Assembly (NCBI GenBank): GCA_029531795.1 | Contig: JAPEIS010000001.1 | Coordinates: forward strand, 62,001-126,000 | Source: Sclerotinia nivalis | Lineage: Eukaryota > Ascomycota > Leotiomycetes > Helotiales > Sclerotiniaceae | Direction: 5' to 3' | Length of the DNA stretch: 64,000 bases | Shown here: in pieces, positions 45,424 to 56,435 of the stretch | How positions within the stretch are numbered: the first letter of the stretch is position 1 | How the letters are laid out: every line of letters begins with the position of its first letter | The notes under the pieces: generated by a model | Told to the model about the DNA's origin: nothing | The model's database searches: none | The model's input: the letters and a program-made list of their open reading frames with translations, nothing else | Position numbers and translations under genes: made by a program

Positions 45424-47424
45424 ATGTTCTCCAAAATCTTTTCACTCACCACCTTTGTGGCCGCGGCCTCTGCCTACACCGTTTTGACTCCAACCCTCAA
45501 CTCTACCGTCCCAAAGGGTCAACCCACCAGTGTAACCTGGTCTTCCGTCGACGCAGACGCATCTACATTCTCCATCTACCTCGTCAACTTCCAGGATTGG
45601 CCACCTACCGTCATCTCCCTCGCTCAAAATGTTCCGCAATCCGAGTCGAGCGTCGACGTCACCATTCCCTGTGATGTAAGAAGTGATTACGGATGGCAAC
45701 TCAATTTCATCAATGGAACCAATACCTACGTGATCTACGCCCAATCTAACAAATTCTCTCTTACGGGATCATGCGTCGATCCAACTACCTCTTCCTCTGT
45801 CTCAGTCACTACAACTACTGCCTATGCAACCAAGAACTCGACCGTTACTGCTTATGCCACCAATAACTTTACCGCCACTGCGTACCCTACCGCTACTACA
45901 ACCGCCATTTCCAAGGTCATCCAAACCGTAACTTTCACAAGCCCAATGGTTTGGTTCGTCCAACCTACCTCTACCGGCGCCATGTGTGCGCCAGAAAAGA
46001 CGAATACCGTTACAGTATACGCTAATGGCCTAACTCCAACCGTTACAGTCTACGCTAGTGCCCCAACACCAACTGATAGTAGCTCAGGCTCTGGTTCAAG
46101 CTCTGGCTCAGGTTCATCTGTTCCAGGTTCTTCATCTGGCTCAGGTTCATCTATCCCAGGTTCTTCATCTGGCTCTGGTTCATCTGTCCCAGGTTCCTCG
46201 TCTGGCTCAGGCTCTAGTTCATCAGTTCCAGGTTCTTCATCTGGCTCAGGTTCATCTGTCCCAGGTTCTTCATCTGGTTCAGGCTCTAGTTCATCTGTTC
46301 TAGGTTCTTCATCTGGTTCCGGTTCATCTGTCCCAGGTTCTTCATCTGGCTCTAGTTCATCTGTCCCAGGTTCTAGCTCATCTGTTCCAGGTTCTTCATC
46401 TGGCTCTAGTTCATCTGTCCCAGGTTCTAGCTCATCTGTTCCAGGTTCTTCATCTGGCTCAGGTTCATCTGTTCCAGGTTCTTCATCTGGCTCAGGTTCA
46501 TCTATCCCAGGTTCTTCATCTGGCTCTGGTTCATCTGTCCCAGGTTCCTCGTCTGGCTCAGGCTCTAGTTCATCAGTTCCAGGTTCTTCATCTGGCTCAG
46601 GTTCATCTGTCCCAGGTTCTTCATCTGGTTCAGGCTCTAGTTCATCTGTTCTAGGTTCTTCATCTGGTTCCGGTTCATCTGTCCCAGGTTCTTCATCTGG
46701 CTCTAGTTCATCTGTCCCAGGTTCTAGCTCATCTGTTCCAGGTTCTTCATCTGGCTCTAGTTCATCTGTCCCAGGTTCTAGCTCATCTGTTCCAGGTTCT
46801 TCATCTGGCTCAGGTTCATCTGTCCCAGGTTCTTCATCTGGCTCTAGTTCATCTGTCCCAGGTTCTAGCTCATCTGTTCCAGGTTCTTCATCTGGCTCTA
46901 GTTCATCTGTCCCAGGTTCTAGCTCATCTGTTCCAGGTTCTTCATCTGGCTCAGGTTCATCTGTCCCAGGTTCTTCATCTGGCTCTAGTTCATCTGTCCC
47001 AGGTTCTTCATCTGGCTCAGGTTCATCTGTCCCAGGTTCTTCGTCTGGTTCAGGCTCTGGTTCATCTGTTCCAGGTTCTTCATCTGGTTCAGGCTCTAGT
47101 TCATCTGTCCCAGGTTCCTCGTCTGGCTCAGGTTCATCTGTCCCAGGTTCTTCATCTGGCTCCAGTTCATCTGTTCCAGGTTCTTCATCTGGCTCCGGTT
47201 CATCATCCGGGTCAAGCTCAGGCTCAACCCCTGGCTCCGGTTCAGGTACCCCTTCATCAGGATCTTACGGTAACTCCACCGGCACTGCCTTACCATCCGG
47301 TACTGGTTCTGGTTCAAGCGCAACAAGCACATCTACGCTCCCTGTTTTCACTGGTGCGGCCACCTCCGTTCAAGCAGGCAATATGCTCATGTTTATTGCT
47401 GGTGCCGCTGCATTCTTGTTGTAG
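45424..47424 (+). CDS. GPI-type cell-wall protein with Kre9/KNH-like domain and Ser/Gly repeat
   Basis: Intronless, 666 residues. A signal peptide ([20 protein letters not shown]) leads into a Ser-Thr-rich GPI-anchored membrane-family domain of Kre9/KNH type (residues ~19-115: [59 protein letters not shown]). A Thr-rich linker follows. Then, from ~217 to ~605, comes a low-complexity array of [15 protein letters not shown] units. The C-terminus is hydrophobic ([14 protein letters not shown]), preceded by small residues, as in GPI attachment signals. The long O-glycosylatable stalk would project the domain through the wall. The repeat has higher-order structure (separate entry), so its length is probably variable between strains. 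Family role in beta-glucan assembly or adhesion is known only by analogy. Confidence 0.88.
   Translation: MFSKIFSLTTFVAAASAYTVLTPTLNSTVPKGQPTSVTWSSVDADASTFSIYLVNFQDWPPTVISLAQNVPQSESSVDVTIPCDVRSDYGWQLNFINGTNTYVIYAQSNKFSLTGSCVDPTTSSSVSVTTTTAYATKNSTVTAYATNNFTATAYPTATTTAISKVIQTVTFTSPMVWFVQPTSTGAMCAPEKTNTVTVYANGLTPTVTVYASAPTPTDSSSGSGSSSGSGSSVPGSSSGSGSSIPGSSSGSGSSVPGSSSGSGSSSSVPGSSSGSGSSVPGSSSGSGSSSSVLGSSSGSGSSVPGSSSGSSSSVPGSSSSVPGSSSGSSSSVPGSSSSVPGSSSGSGSSVPGSSSGSGSSIPGSSSGSGSSVPGSSSGSGSSSSVPGSSSGSGSSVPGSSSGSGSSSSVLGSSSGSGSSVPGSSSGSSSSVPGSSSSVPGSSSGSSSSVPGSSSSVPGSSSGSGSSVPGSSSGSSSSVPGSSSSVPGSSSGSSSSVPGSSSSVPGSSSGSGSSVPGSSSGSSSSVPGSSSGSGSSVPGSSSGSGSGSSVPGSSSGSGSSSSVPGSSSGSGSSVPGSSSGSSSSVPGSSSGSGSSSGSSSGSTPGSGSGTPSSGSYGNSTGTALPSGTGSGSSATSTSTLPVFTGAATSVQAGNMLMFIAGAAAFLL
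46105..46806 (+). repeat. Tandem 351-bp higher-order repeat inside the wall-protein gene
   Basis: Distinct marker variants recur at an exact 351-bp offset. CTATCCCAGG (the only IPG units) is at 46151 and 46502, CCTCG at 46196 and 46547, and CTAGG (the only VLG units) at 46300 and 46651. The block is 117 codons, so a duplication preserved the frame. Smaller units of about 21-39 bp make up each block. Confidence 0.9.
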
Positions 47425-48414
47425 ATTTAGATTCTAAGTTTTGTGTTTTGAGGGATGGGATGGGATAGGGTGAAAGAGATGGGATGGATGGGATATTGAG
47501 TGGTTGGATTCGCATCGGCGATTGATAACTGGATAACTGGAAGGAGAGGAGAAGAAAATAATATTACTGGATAGATCTTCATGTACAAATAGATACCTTA
47601 TACACGTGCATTACACACACAGACAAACAGAAAGATAGATACCTCGGTAGACCAGAGACTGGGTATTGACAATCAATGATTAAACAGTACCTACCTAATA
47701 ATGAACACCGTCCTATCCTATTAACGAAACTGCAATTCATTTCTTAATCTCTTTTCCCCATATCCATAGAACAAAACACAATTGTAAGTCTGTCTAGCAA
47801 CATGAGTCGTGCCCAAACAAACCCCGCACCCTATAATAGTCTAGCTGTCTAGCCAATTCATAGATTGATGCTCGGACAATGTTCGAGGGATGATGAAGCT
47901 ATCCATTAATGTCAATGCGCACTATGACTATTATCTCTTATATCTAAAGACTCTTGCGCAATTCAAGGATGAACTTTATATTTTCGGATTGTTTTAATCT
48001 ATTGTTCGTGAATCGAGAACGCGTCTATGTGTTGATTCTAGTAGGTAGTTTTCAACAATTTCATCTAGGCATTGCAAATGCCGCAAAGGTTGGTGGTTAG
48101 GGACTCTTTGAAGCTATGACAAAAATTCACGTTGCACAGAAGAAGTCCGATGTATGTCAGTTCATTTCTTCATTCAATTCATAATAAGGTATCATATGGC
48201 AATATCAACCGGTAGCCTATCCGTTATCTGCAACAAAAAACACGATATCCATCCCTCAAAGAACCCTAATTATTTGCATAAACTCCTTGATACCCAAACC
48301 CAAATCCATAGTCATAGCCTGTCACCGTTAACCCAAAACTCCATCCATTCCTCTAATTATTGCCCAGTCTTCACACTTCCCAAGCCCTCAAACTCTAAAC
48401 AATCTTCAAACCCA
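47425..48414. other. Intergenic region between convergent wall-related genes
   Basis: GGGATGGGAT-type short repeats follow the wall-protein stop (47452-47495). No supportable gene. Confidence 0.5.
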
Positions 48415-49692
48415 TCACGCTACCCATCTCGATCCCCTCGCGACTCGTCTAACTCCAACTGTAACCGCCGCCACAAGAGCATCCAATGCTGAGCTCTGTG
48501 TGCTTGCATCTGCCGGTGGGATAAATGGCCCTGCCCAATTAACGCCAAGTGCATTATTAGCCGGATCTTTATCGTTCGCCCAAATACTCTTCGCATTATT
48601 TGCGATGAACGTAAAGTAACTTGAGTCAGGTGATTGTCGGTGAAGTCTCTGGAGGTTCCTCATGAATATTCCTTTGAATTGTGCACCATCTGCCCCGCAA
48701 TTCGGTTCGCATGGGTCGTGAAGGATTCCATTTGAGTCTGATAATGCCCTGATCGCTGCTGAGGCAATGCTTTTCGCGGTGTTGATGTAGCTTGGGTCAC
48801 CTGTCGCCCTAGAAAGTTCGACGAGTCCTCCGAGTATAACCCCTTGATTATAACTCCAAACCGTTCCTCCATTGTTTCGACACTCACTCGTCAACCCATC
48901 ATTGATTGTTCCTTGCGCATTGATCATTCCTGTCCCTTGGAACCAACTCCATTGATCTCTTGCAATGGTCAAATAACTTGCTCTATTTGATGCACGATTC
49001 GCAAGATGAGCAGCTACGCTCAAATAAAGTTCGTTTGCAATGGCGTTGACGTATGTTCTTGGCTTGTCCCACCAAATGCCCGAGACACCATTTGAGCAGG
49101 GTGTGTTACTGCCCGTTTTCATGTCGGCAAAAATGGACTCGGCCATTGATAGGTAGTCCCTATTTCCGGTGATATCATATGCTTGGATCCAAGCTAGTGC
49201 CCACCAACCTTCATCATCGTAATAATCATTCAAAAATCCTCTGAATTGCCTGGTGCTCACACTTGCTGGTGCATGTACGGGGATATAATTCACTAGAGTA
49301 ACATTGTCCGTGGTGCTGGTAGAACTGCCGTACAAACAAACGTAATTGAAGTCTGGCAATACCACTTTCGTCATTTGTAAGTTATTCATTTGAGCCTGGG
49401 TAAAGGTATTCGACATAACACCAGTGATGTTTGACCTGACATTCGGATCGACCGCGGCCAGATCACCGAGGACGGTTAGACAATTCGCAGCATTCCACCA
49501 TCCTGTTGTAGTCCAGAGACCAGAAGCGGTGTTGTACCAAGTTTGCAATTGCCTGAAAGCAGCCTCAGCATTGGCAGTAGATTGTTGTGAGGTAGCTATG
49601 TCAGCTAAGCTGAGTACATAACATAGGAAGACAAGCGAGCGACGCATTGTGAGAGTGGTGAGGAAAAGTATGAGAGTAGAAACCAAATCCAT
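48415..49692 (-). CDS. Secreted glycoside hydrolase family 76 (endo-1,6-alpha-mannanase/Dfg5-like)
   Basis: Intronless, 425 residues. The N-terminus is doubly hydrophobic; a second ATG at 49647 (MRRSLVFLCYVLSLADIATS) would give a cleaner signal peptide and may be the true start. The mature part has the GH76 pattern: AFRQLQTWYNTASGLWTTTG with WWNAANCLTVLGDLA, the catalytic Asp pair in NDYYDDEGWWALAWIQAYD (about residues 157-160), GIWWDKPRTYVNAIANELYL, WSYNQGVILGGLVEL, and GILHDPCEPNCGADGAQFKG with FMRNLQRLH. Family members cut alpha-1,6-mannan or transfer GPI-mannoproteins into the wall (Dfg5/Dcw1). There is no clear C-terminal GPI signal; the end is VGVRRVARGSRWVA, so it is probably free and secreted. 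Confidence 0.9.
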   Translation of the reverse strand: MDLVSTLILFLTTLTMRRSLVFLCYVLSLADIATSQQSTANAEAAFRQLQTWYNTASGLWTTTGWWNAANCLTVLGDLAAVDPNVRSNITGVMSNTFTQAQMNNLQMTKVVLPDFNYVCLYGSSTSTTDNVTLVNYIPVHAPASVSTRQFRGFLNDYYDDEGWWALAWIQAYDITGNRDYLSMAESIFADMKTGSNTPCSNGVSGIWWDKPRTYVNAIANELYLSVAAHLANRASNRASYLTIARDQWSWFQGTGMINAQGTINDGLTSECRNNGGTVWSYNQGVILGGLVELSRATGDPSYINTAKSIASAAIRALSDSNGILHDPCEPNCGADGAQFKGIFMRNLQRLHRQSPDSSYFTFIANNAKSIWANDKDPANNALGVNWAGPFIPPADASTQSSALDALVAAVTVGVRRVARGSRWVA

Positions 49693-51439
49693 CTTGAGGA
49701 AAGAGACTTATCTGACGCTTTTAATAAATCTTGAGGGAGAGAAACTCGGTGTTTCGGCACAAATTGAGTTCTCAAATCAATTGAAATGGGTCAGCGCGCG
49801 TTGGAGGCGTGGACTGAGCAGCTGTTATTATTTGCAAGACCAAGCAATAATCAATAGCATGTGTCATGTGTTATTGATGCCTCCAAATATTCGGGTCTCA
49901 TATTGAGTTATTAGTTAATTTTGAAGAAACATTTGGTGAGGGGCTTTTGTTCCCCCTCACAGAACGCCGCAAAAAGTGCCACAATAGGAACCACTTGACA
50001 TCTGGGCTCGACTGCCAAGATCCAATGCAACTAATGCTTTAAAACGATCTACCTATCAAGCTATTGCTTGCAGGTCGAGCTATGATTTACTTGCCGAGGC
50101 ATCGAAACAAGATATCCCGGATACTGAACGATTCTAGGTGCAAAAAATACTGAATTGTGATGACAAATGAACTATGTCATATTAGGGTCACGTAGGAATA
50201 CCTCAATAATTCACCTCTACCTCTTTGATATTTGCACCTTGTGACGCGGGTTGAGTCAAATGTGGAGAAAGTATTGATGCTATACCTTGATGCTAGTCTG
50301 CTGACTCGAACCATTAAGTCTGTACCTGAGCCATTTGACTCCGGAGGTGCAATTGTTGCCCACAAGTGAACAATAGGAACTCGGCACTTGAAACCACGAA
50401 TCAAGTCATAATTCAAGTTCAGATCAAAGATCAGATAAAGTTCTCGCATCATTTCAAAATTCAAATATCTCTTCCCGAAGTTCTGGTCCGAGCCGGATCC
50501 ACTAGTTCTAGGTCTTGTTATTATTGACCCGTGCCAAGGGCATCTGACATTAGACAAGATAGAACTGGAATGTCACATTGAAAAATCAGTCTTACTTAAT
50601 CAGATTGATCTACTATGTTCGGTCAAATGAACAAAGAAAGACTTCTCTCGATCAACCGGTATGTGAGATTTTCTACGTAAATTGTTACCTTGGCCGCTAT
50701 CATTCTTGTCTCTCCTATCGCAAAAACCAATGAGCGGATGCCACGAGAGAATGTTGATCAATCGTGTGTTTCATCTCATAGTCCTACGGACTTCTCCAAC
50801 AGTTTGATACTTTTCCAAGTCGTTATGAGGCGATAGACCCTGAAAGTACTATTGTCACCTGGTCTGTGCAATACCCTCGAATGAGAAAGTCTGATTGGTT
50901 AATATTCCTTACTGAACGTACGTGACAAATCTCAGCATGAAACTGAAGAGACTTTCTCAAATCCAGCCGAACTATACGGACTTCGGAAATGGAAGAGGAG
51001 TACCTAGGAACAGACCATTCGATGCTCTGCATGGATCAAACAGATGCAATGAGAATAACCCCACAACTGCAATGTCGTGACATAATCTTTTCCACTAATT
51101 GGGGAACATGGCTTTCGTTCATCCCCTCGGCAGGTATTTTCGCATGGCTTGTCTAGCTGATCGCTGTCCGAGATGACCATATGCAAATGCATACTGCGAT
51201 GTGCTAGATATGCATTTCTGCCACCCCTATTGAGAACATTCGTCCTGTCGTATGCCTGCCGAACATCTGCTATGCCATTCGATGTATTTTCCCGTTTTTG
51301 GCGGTGTTGACAATGGTCCGGACTGCATGAGTTGACCGCGGACAACCCTGTTTGGATAATAACCTTTCAAACCAAGTGTTGAAATACTGAGGATTCAGTA
51401 TCACATCCAACACTTTCGTCCCATGGGTAGTTTGTCTAT
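49693..51439. other. Intergenic region without a supportable gene
   Basis: A minus-strand open stretch at 50177-50557 contains protein-like wording (GFKCRVPIVHLWATIAPPES) but has no start context or partner exon. It could be a relic. The rest shows nothing. Confidence 0.4.
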
Positions 51440-52479
51440 TCAGACCTCGAAAACAATAGCTTCCTCTCCTCTTTTCGCCCTCCAAGCATTTGTCGAAGTC
51501 AATAAATCCTCACACCCTCTGACTGTCCATCCCCAATTCCTCAAGAAAGTCTCACTGACCTCCCATCCCCATATATCCCACGGTTCGCCCCAAACAATAA
51601 GGCCCGTTTGTTCGTTCATGAGGCCTCCAAATTCGAGCAAATCATTACACAATTTATCTTCATCATAATTTCCATCATGCAACAATAAAGTATCACGCAT
51701 TTGTGGGATTGGCCAAAGATCTATCCATGGATGATGCGGAATTGTGCGCTGAGTTGGTGTTGGACATAATGCTTGAGGACAATGAGCTCCTGGGATAGGT
51801 TGTGAGGAAAGATTAAGCCATGGTGACAGAGGGTCAGCCGTGCAGTCCAGCCAGTCCAAATTCCAACCAATTGTTTGTGTGTTTTGCATCAATGCTCGGA
51901 GAACATTGAATTGGATAAGGGTGAGAAGTTGATCTGATCGCGGAGAGCCCATAAAATAATTCCTACGAGCTTCTTCTTCAAATTCGGCCATCGTAAGGCG
52001 AAGTTGAGCAAAACCTTGGCGTCTCGAAACGCGAACTGTCGTCCATTGTTTTACATTTGCACCTGCTGATAATTTGGATGCGGTGATGTTGGGTTGTGCG
52101 AAGTAACTGAGATGGTTCTCGTTACGGAGGTTCGTTATCGATAATGGCTCCGTAACACATGTATTTATGGGATTTCTGATGGTTGAACGTCCTTGGGACG
52201 TTTCATTTATGGATTCGTTGTCGGAATTCGCAAGAGATTTTGATGCAGCTCGACGTCTTTGGCCTGGCAGGAGGCACAAAGTAATGAGTTAGCGACTGTC
52301 ATTCTAGTATATCTTTACACTGACCATACGCAGCGATAGAACTCACGGTATATCCTCTGATTCAAACGGTTCTGTAACTTCCTTCTCGTTGCTGAATCAA
52401 TTGTTCCAGTCCAATCATCGTCTGCACATCTCACTGCAGTCTGTTGAGACATACGTGTGAGCTCGACTCTGGGTTGCAT
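51440..52479 (-). CDS. bZIP transcription factor with DUF3425 domain
   Basis: Two exons (52347-52479, 51440-52263) with an 83-nt intron give 318 residues; an in-frame TAG lies just upstream of the ATG. The junction rebuilds the basic region DDDWTGTIDSATRRKLQNRL followed by NQRIYRQRRRAASKSL (residues ~20-55), close to the DW-G-x-x-x-RRK-QNRLNQRxxR pattern of fungal AP-1-like factors. No long leucine zipper follows. The C-terminal half has the DUF3425 signature: TLIQFNVLRALMQNT, GWNLDWLDC, then PTPTQRTIPHHPWIDLWPIP with MRDTLLL and EPWDIWGWEVSETFLRNWG. Such factors often sit beside the genes they regulate; here the neighbour is the divergent aldo-keto reductase. DNA targets are unknown. Confidence 0.87.
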
Positions 52480-53216
52480 GTTCGCTTCCTATTTTGTAAA
52501 TCAGTTCTCAGTGACCATCTGCATATCGGCCGAAGAGGAATGATTAGTATCGGGCGAGAAGTCGAAGATCAATCGACCTTTCGGGTATTAAAAACTTGAT
52601 TAGGTATCTAGTGAAAGAAGAACAAATAGCCTGTGGGGTTGGGGGTCTAAGCGTCAAGTCGGCTAGGAAACAATCAAAGCTTGTGGTGGTTTAAGAAGAT
52701 TGAGGGGTAGAAATTTCGGGGATAGGCCGAAAGATCCACGAGTGCAGACTTAAGGTTAAGTTTGTGGACCTTTCTTCGGCCTAGAGTTAATGGTTTGGCT
52801 TACGTCAAGTGACTGCTTTAGGCCGTTGACCAGTTAACGGCGCCTCAGAGCTTGGGGAATACTCGAGCATCAATGTTGCATGCATTGTAGGATTATCTAC
52901 TGCCCAAAACTGCTCAACGGCATCGACATCAACATCTATTACAAATGCATGGTAAAAGAATTCAATCCGTTTTTTTTCTTATGATTAGAAATCATTCTAG
53001 ATGATGCGATGTGGCTTGTGGAGTTAGAGAGTTCAACTCTGTGTTTCCGGCCTTTCAATGCAGATATGTATGCTCTGAAGTTTCTCAGATGGTATAAATA
53101 CCTCTTCATCCCCTCTCCTTGATGTATCTATCATAGACACACAATCAAGTACTTGTCAATATTTCAAGACGTCAAAATTTTAATTACAGCCACAAACTTT
53201 ACGCTCAAGCATCAAA
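52480..53216. promoter_or_regulatory. Divergent promoter region of the bZIP and aldo-keto reductase genes
   Basis: 737 bp between two outward-facing start codons. GGTATAAATACC at 53090-53101, about 120 bp before the reductase ATG, is a good TATA box and a palindrome. Nothing else is assigned. Confidence 0.5.
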
Positions 53217-54392
53217 ATGCCACCACCAATCCCACCAGCACCAGCACCGGAGTCTCTTCTCTTCCGCCATCGCCAACTTGCCCCGACAGCTAGTGTACGG
53301 GTCTCTCCAATCTGCCTTGGAGCCATGAATTTCGGCGATGCAGATAAAGCCAATATGGGTGAATGCAATAAGGAAACTTCATTTGAGATTCTCGATACTT
53401 TCAAAAGTCTAGGTGGTAACTTTATCGATACCGCCAACATATATCAATCAGGACAATCTGAGACCTGGCTCGGAGAGTGGATGAAGTCAAGAGACTGTAG
53501 AGATGAGATGGTCATTGCGACTAAATACTCCTCCCCTTCTCAGCTGCATCATCCTGAGAAGATCCAATCAAACTTTGGAGGCAATGGAACGAAGTCCCTG
53601 AGAAACTCTATCGAAACCTCACTCAAGAGACTCCAAACCGACTACATAGATCTACTCTATGTTCATTGGTGGGATTACACAACCACCATCCCAGAACTCA
53701 TGCATTCGCTCAATGACCTTGTTTCATCCGGCAAAGTTAACTACCTCGGTGTGTCTGATACACCTGCTTGGGTTGTAGCGAAAGCAAATCAATATGCCAG
53801 AGATCATGGCTTGCGTCAATTCGTCGTATACCAAGGCTTGTGGAATGCGGCTAAACGTGACTTCGAACGTGAGATTGTCCCCATGTGTAAGGACGAAGGT
53901 ATGGGATTGGTTCCATGGGGGCCTCTTGGGCAAGGGCGTTTCCAAACCGAAGCTACCTTCAAGGAGCGGGAGAAGAACAACCCTGGTCGTCGAGGCAAGC
54001 CTTCCACTTTTGAGAAGCGAGCTTCCAAAGTTTTGGAGAGTATCGCCGTCTCTAAGAACACCAATATCACCAGCGTTGCCATGGCATACATCATGCAAAA
54101 GGCTCCATATGTCTTTCCACTTATTGGAGGTCGCAAGGTCGAGCATATTAAGGACAACGTCGAAGCCCTCAAGCTTGTTTTGACTGAAGAGGATGTTGCC
54201 AAGATTGATAGAGCGAATCATTTTGATCCGGGCTTTCCAAGTACCTTTTTGAGTGGTTCACAGTTTGATGAGGATTTAGACACTGAACATGTGATCCCTG
54301 ATGGTCCTAAGGATGTTTGGTTGACACATTCTATGGGGACATTTGACTGGGTTGAGGGTCCTAAGGCTCTCAAGCCCGTTGAGAAGAATTAG
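53217..54392 (+). CDS. Aldo-keto reductase (AAD/norsolorinic-acid-reductase-like, AKR9 type)
   Basis: Intronless, 391 residues. The TIM-barrel family reduces aldehydes and ketones with NADPH. Catalytic tetrad residues are visible: Asp in GNFIDTANIYQSGQSE (~70), Tyr in IYQSG (~75), Lys in VIATKYS (~102) and His in LLYVHWWDY (~142). The cofactor end includes IPLIGGRKVEH-like sequence (VFPLIGGRKVEHIKDNVEAL). The long C-terminal extension (FDPGFPSTFLSGSQFDEDLD) matches fungal aryl-alcohol dehydrogenase and sterigmatocystin NorA-like enzymes. There is no biosynthetic backbone gene nearby, so a metabolite-cluster role is not supported; detoxification or aryl-alcohol metabolism is equally likely. 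Confidence 0.9.
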   Translation: MPPPIPPAPAPESLLFRHRQLAPTASVRVSPICLGAMNFGDADKANMGECNKETSFEILDTFKSLGGNFIDTANIYQSGQSETWLGEWMKSRDCRDEMVIATKYSSPSQLHHPEKIQSNFGGNGTKSLRNSIETSLKRLQTDYIDLLYVHWWDYTTTIPELMHSLNDLVSSGKVNYLGVSDTPAWVVAKANQYARDHGLRQFVVYQGLWNAAKRDFEREIVPMCKDEGMGLVPWGPLGQGRFQTEATFKEREKNNPGRRGKPSTFEKRASKVLESIAVSKNTNITSVAMAYIMQKAPYVFPLIGGRKVEHIKDNVEALKLVLTEEDVAKIDRANHFDPGFPSTFLSGSQFDEDLDTEHVIPDGPKDVWLTHSMGTFDWVEGPKALKPVEKN

Positions 54393-55460
54393 GGAAAGCT
54401 CCAGTTACTTACCATGTCTAATGTTGAAAGTCACAAGCTTAAATGTCGCATGAAGATTAACATCACTTGCAGTTGGTGTGTATTCAAGGTTCTCTCATGA
54501 ATTCTAGACCCAGAACTTTTCAATATTCCAATTCATTAAATGTGCCAAACATATCTGATTTGCTAAATCGATTGATTATGACCACAAGATTCAAACTTCA
54601 AGTGAACTCAATGTATGAAAATTTTCAATTCCATTTGATTTCAATATACACCAGCTTCATGTTTTTATGATTGTATGAGTCGCTTGATGAATAATGTATT
54701 AGTGTTCAAATGCATGATAAATCTGGTGAGAAGGTTCAAGTCGAGTAATGCATTGACATCAAATTTCACAAGTCAAATAGATCATGAATAAATCTGCCTT
54801 CCCTCTAAAATACAGAACAGGGGAAAAACCTTTTGGCTGAGTGCATATTGGTCCTCATGCGACAGGATAAAAAACCCGCTTTGGCAGAAAGGCAGAATAA
54901 GGGAAAAAAAATATCAAAGTCTATAAACACCACAAAGAGATCAAAGCGAGTTTCCTTCAAGACAAATAGTATTTCCCATGTCCGACACCATGCATAACGT
55001 TATATGCAAGTCCTTAATGGTTTACCACACGTGTGGTGTTATGGTGGTAGTCTGTGATAAGCCCAGGGATATGTATTGAGCAGGCAAGCGATACCTGCTC
55101 CATAAAACCATGGTTTGAGTCGCGACCCAAACATAATCCCAATCAAACAATTTGTACATCTCGGCGAGGAATCATTGTATATGGAAATTGCCCCGTTCTT
55201 CGGCATATCTGAGTCTCGTGATGGATAGCAAGGATTTAGCAATTGTAGCGCCCAATTGCAAGTCACATTCTCAAATGACCAGTCAAATGTCAGGTCACAA
55301 TTCAAGATACTGCCTTCACGATACGTCGTATTTAAGGGTTTCAAGCCCGCACTGCTTGAACGCCTCGAAGAACTCCAAATCATTTCCATAAACCCAAGAT
55401 AGGTATGGTTATCGATTTTCTCCATGTCTCACTTTTTTTGGTAGTGGAAACCGTGTAATA
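54393..55460. other. Intergenic region
   Basis: 3' flanks of the reductase and C2H2 genes. Only accidental frames. Confidence 0.5.
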
Positions 55461-56435
55461 CTATGTCTTCGAATTTTCTCTCGTTGAATTGATCAAACTT
55501 CGGGTGCCTGAATGCTTCCTTATAAGATGTCTGTGCCGGTTATCGTCGCGGGTAAACGTCTTTGAGCAACCTGGATAGGGACATTCAAGCCTTTTATGCT
55601 TCTCGTGTCTGTTTCTGGTGTGACGGCGTAAATCTTTGGGATAGAGGAAGCCTGCGCTCTTGCAAGATGGTTCGCTACACTTATATGGGCGGGTGTGAAA
55701 GTTTGTGTGCTTCCTGTAATGAAGATTTTAGCCCGAGTTGCGGTTCACATTTCGGGTAACATACTTTAAATCACAAGGACGTGGAAACTCTTCTGAGCAG
55801 TGATCACACTTGTATTGAAAGCTGCGATCTTGGAGGCCTGCTAATAATGTTGATCTGCCAGAAAAGTTGCCAGGCGTTGTGGGTGGACGGACGGCGCTGA
55901 CAGAAATGGAGTTACCCTGCGAAAGTTCTTCTATAGTAACAGGAGTTTGAAGGGGCAACAAACAATCCTGATTTGACGACTGAGACGCAGGCGATGCAGG
56001 TTCTGGAGTTGGCTGGATGTCGAAACTTGATCTAGGACTAGAGTTTCCTTGAACCGTGCTCGGCGACAAGTGTGGTAACTTTGGAGGCGGAGGTTGAGAA
56101 GAACTAGACCGCCTTTGTGTCGTGTTCCGGGCGATGTGAGGTGATGCCGTATATGAAGGGAAAGAAGGTGAGCAAGAATCTGAAGACGTGAATGAGTCGT
56201 TATTAGGCTGTTTCACAGCGTCGATTTCGAATTTTGGATGTCCAAAGGTTCCTTGGACGATATTTTGAGAATAGATTGTATCGATGTAAAGGTCGTTGTC
56301 TGATATACCCTGAATATCTCTTAGAGAGACATACGATGGGAGATCCTGTTGTAGAAAGCTTTCTAAACTATGGTCTTGGAGGTTGCTCGAGATTTCTGGT
56401 GCGCGAAGACAATAAGTCCCCGCACGCGAGAGATC
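55461..56435 (-). CDS. C2H2 zinc-finger protein, 5' end unresolved
   Basis: Two exons (55765-56435 partial, 55461-55713) around a 51-nt intron. Splicing rebuilds finger 1: YKCDHCSEEFPRPCDLKKHT then NFH. Two more C2H2 fingers follow: CSEPSCKSAGFLYPKDLRRH and CPYPGCSKTFTRDDNRHRH, so the factor has three tandem fingers at its C-terminus. Upstream is a Ser/Pro-rich region (SSSSQPPPPKLPHLSPSTV, TPEPASPAS). The frame stays open upstream to a TAA at 56436-56438 without any ATG (GTYCLRAPEISSNLQDHSLE ...). A further 5' exon is therefore likely, with a 3' splice site near GTTAAG at about 56434-56440. A sequence-specific DNA-binding role is inferred from the fingers. Confidence 0.75.

Noticed and set aside
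50495..50511. GGATCCACTAGTTCTAG matches a cloning-vector polylinker (17 bp)
   Set aside because: The match ends after 17 bp on both sides and the flanks are ordinary genomic sequence. Overlapping restriction palindromes make such a match less surprising, so vector contamination is not supported.
50177..50557. Minus-strand 126-codon frame with VPIVHLWATIAPPES
   Set aside because: The wording faintly recalls an alpha/beta-hydrolase segment, but there is no catalytic motif or neighbouring exon.
51440..54392. Secondary-metabolite gene cluster
   Set aside because: A transcription factor and a NorA-like reductase alone do not make a cluster; no polyketide synthase, peptide synthetase, terpene cyclase or P450 is in the window.
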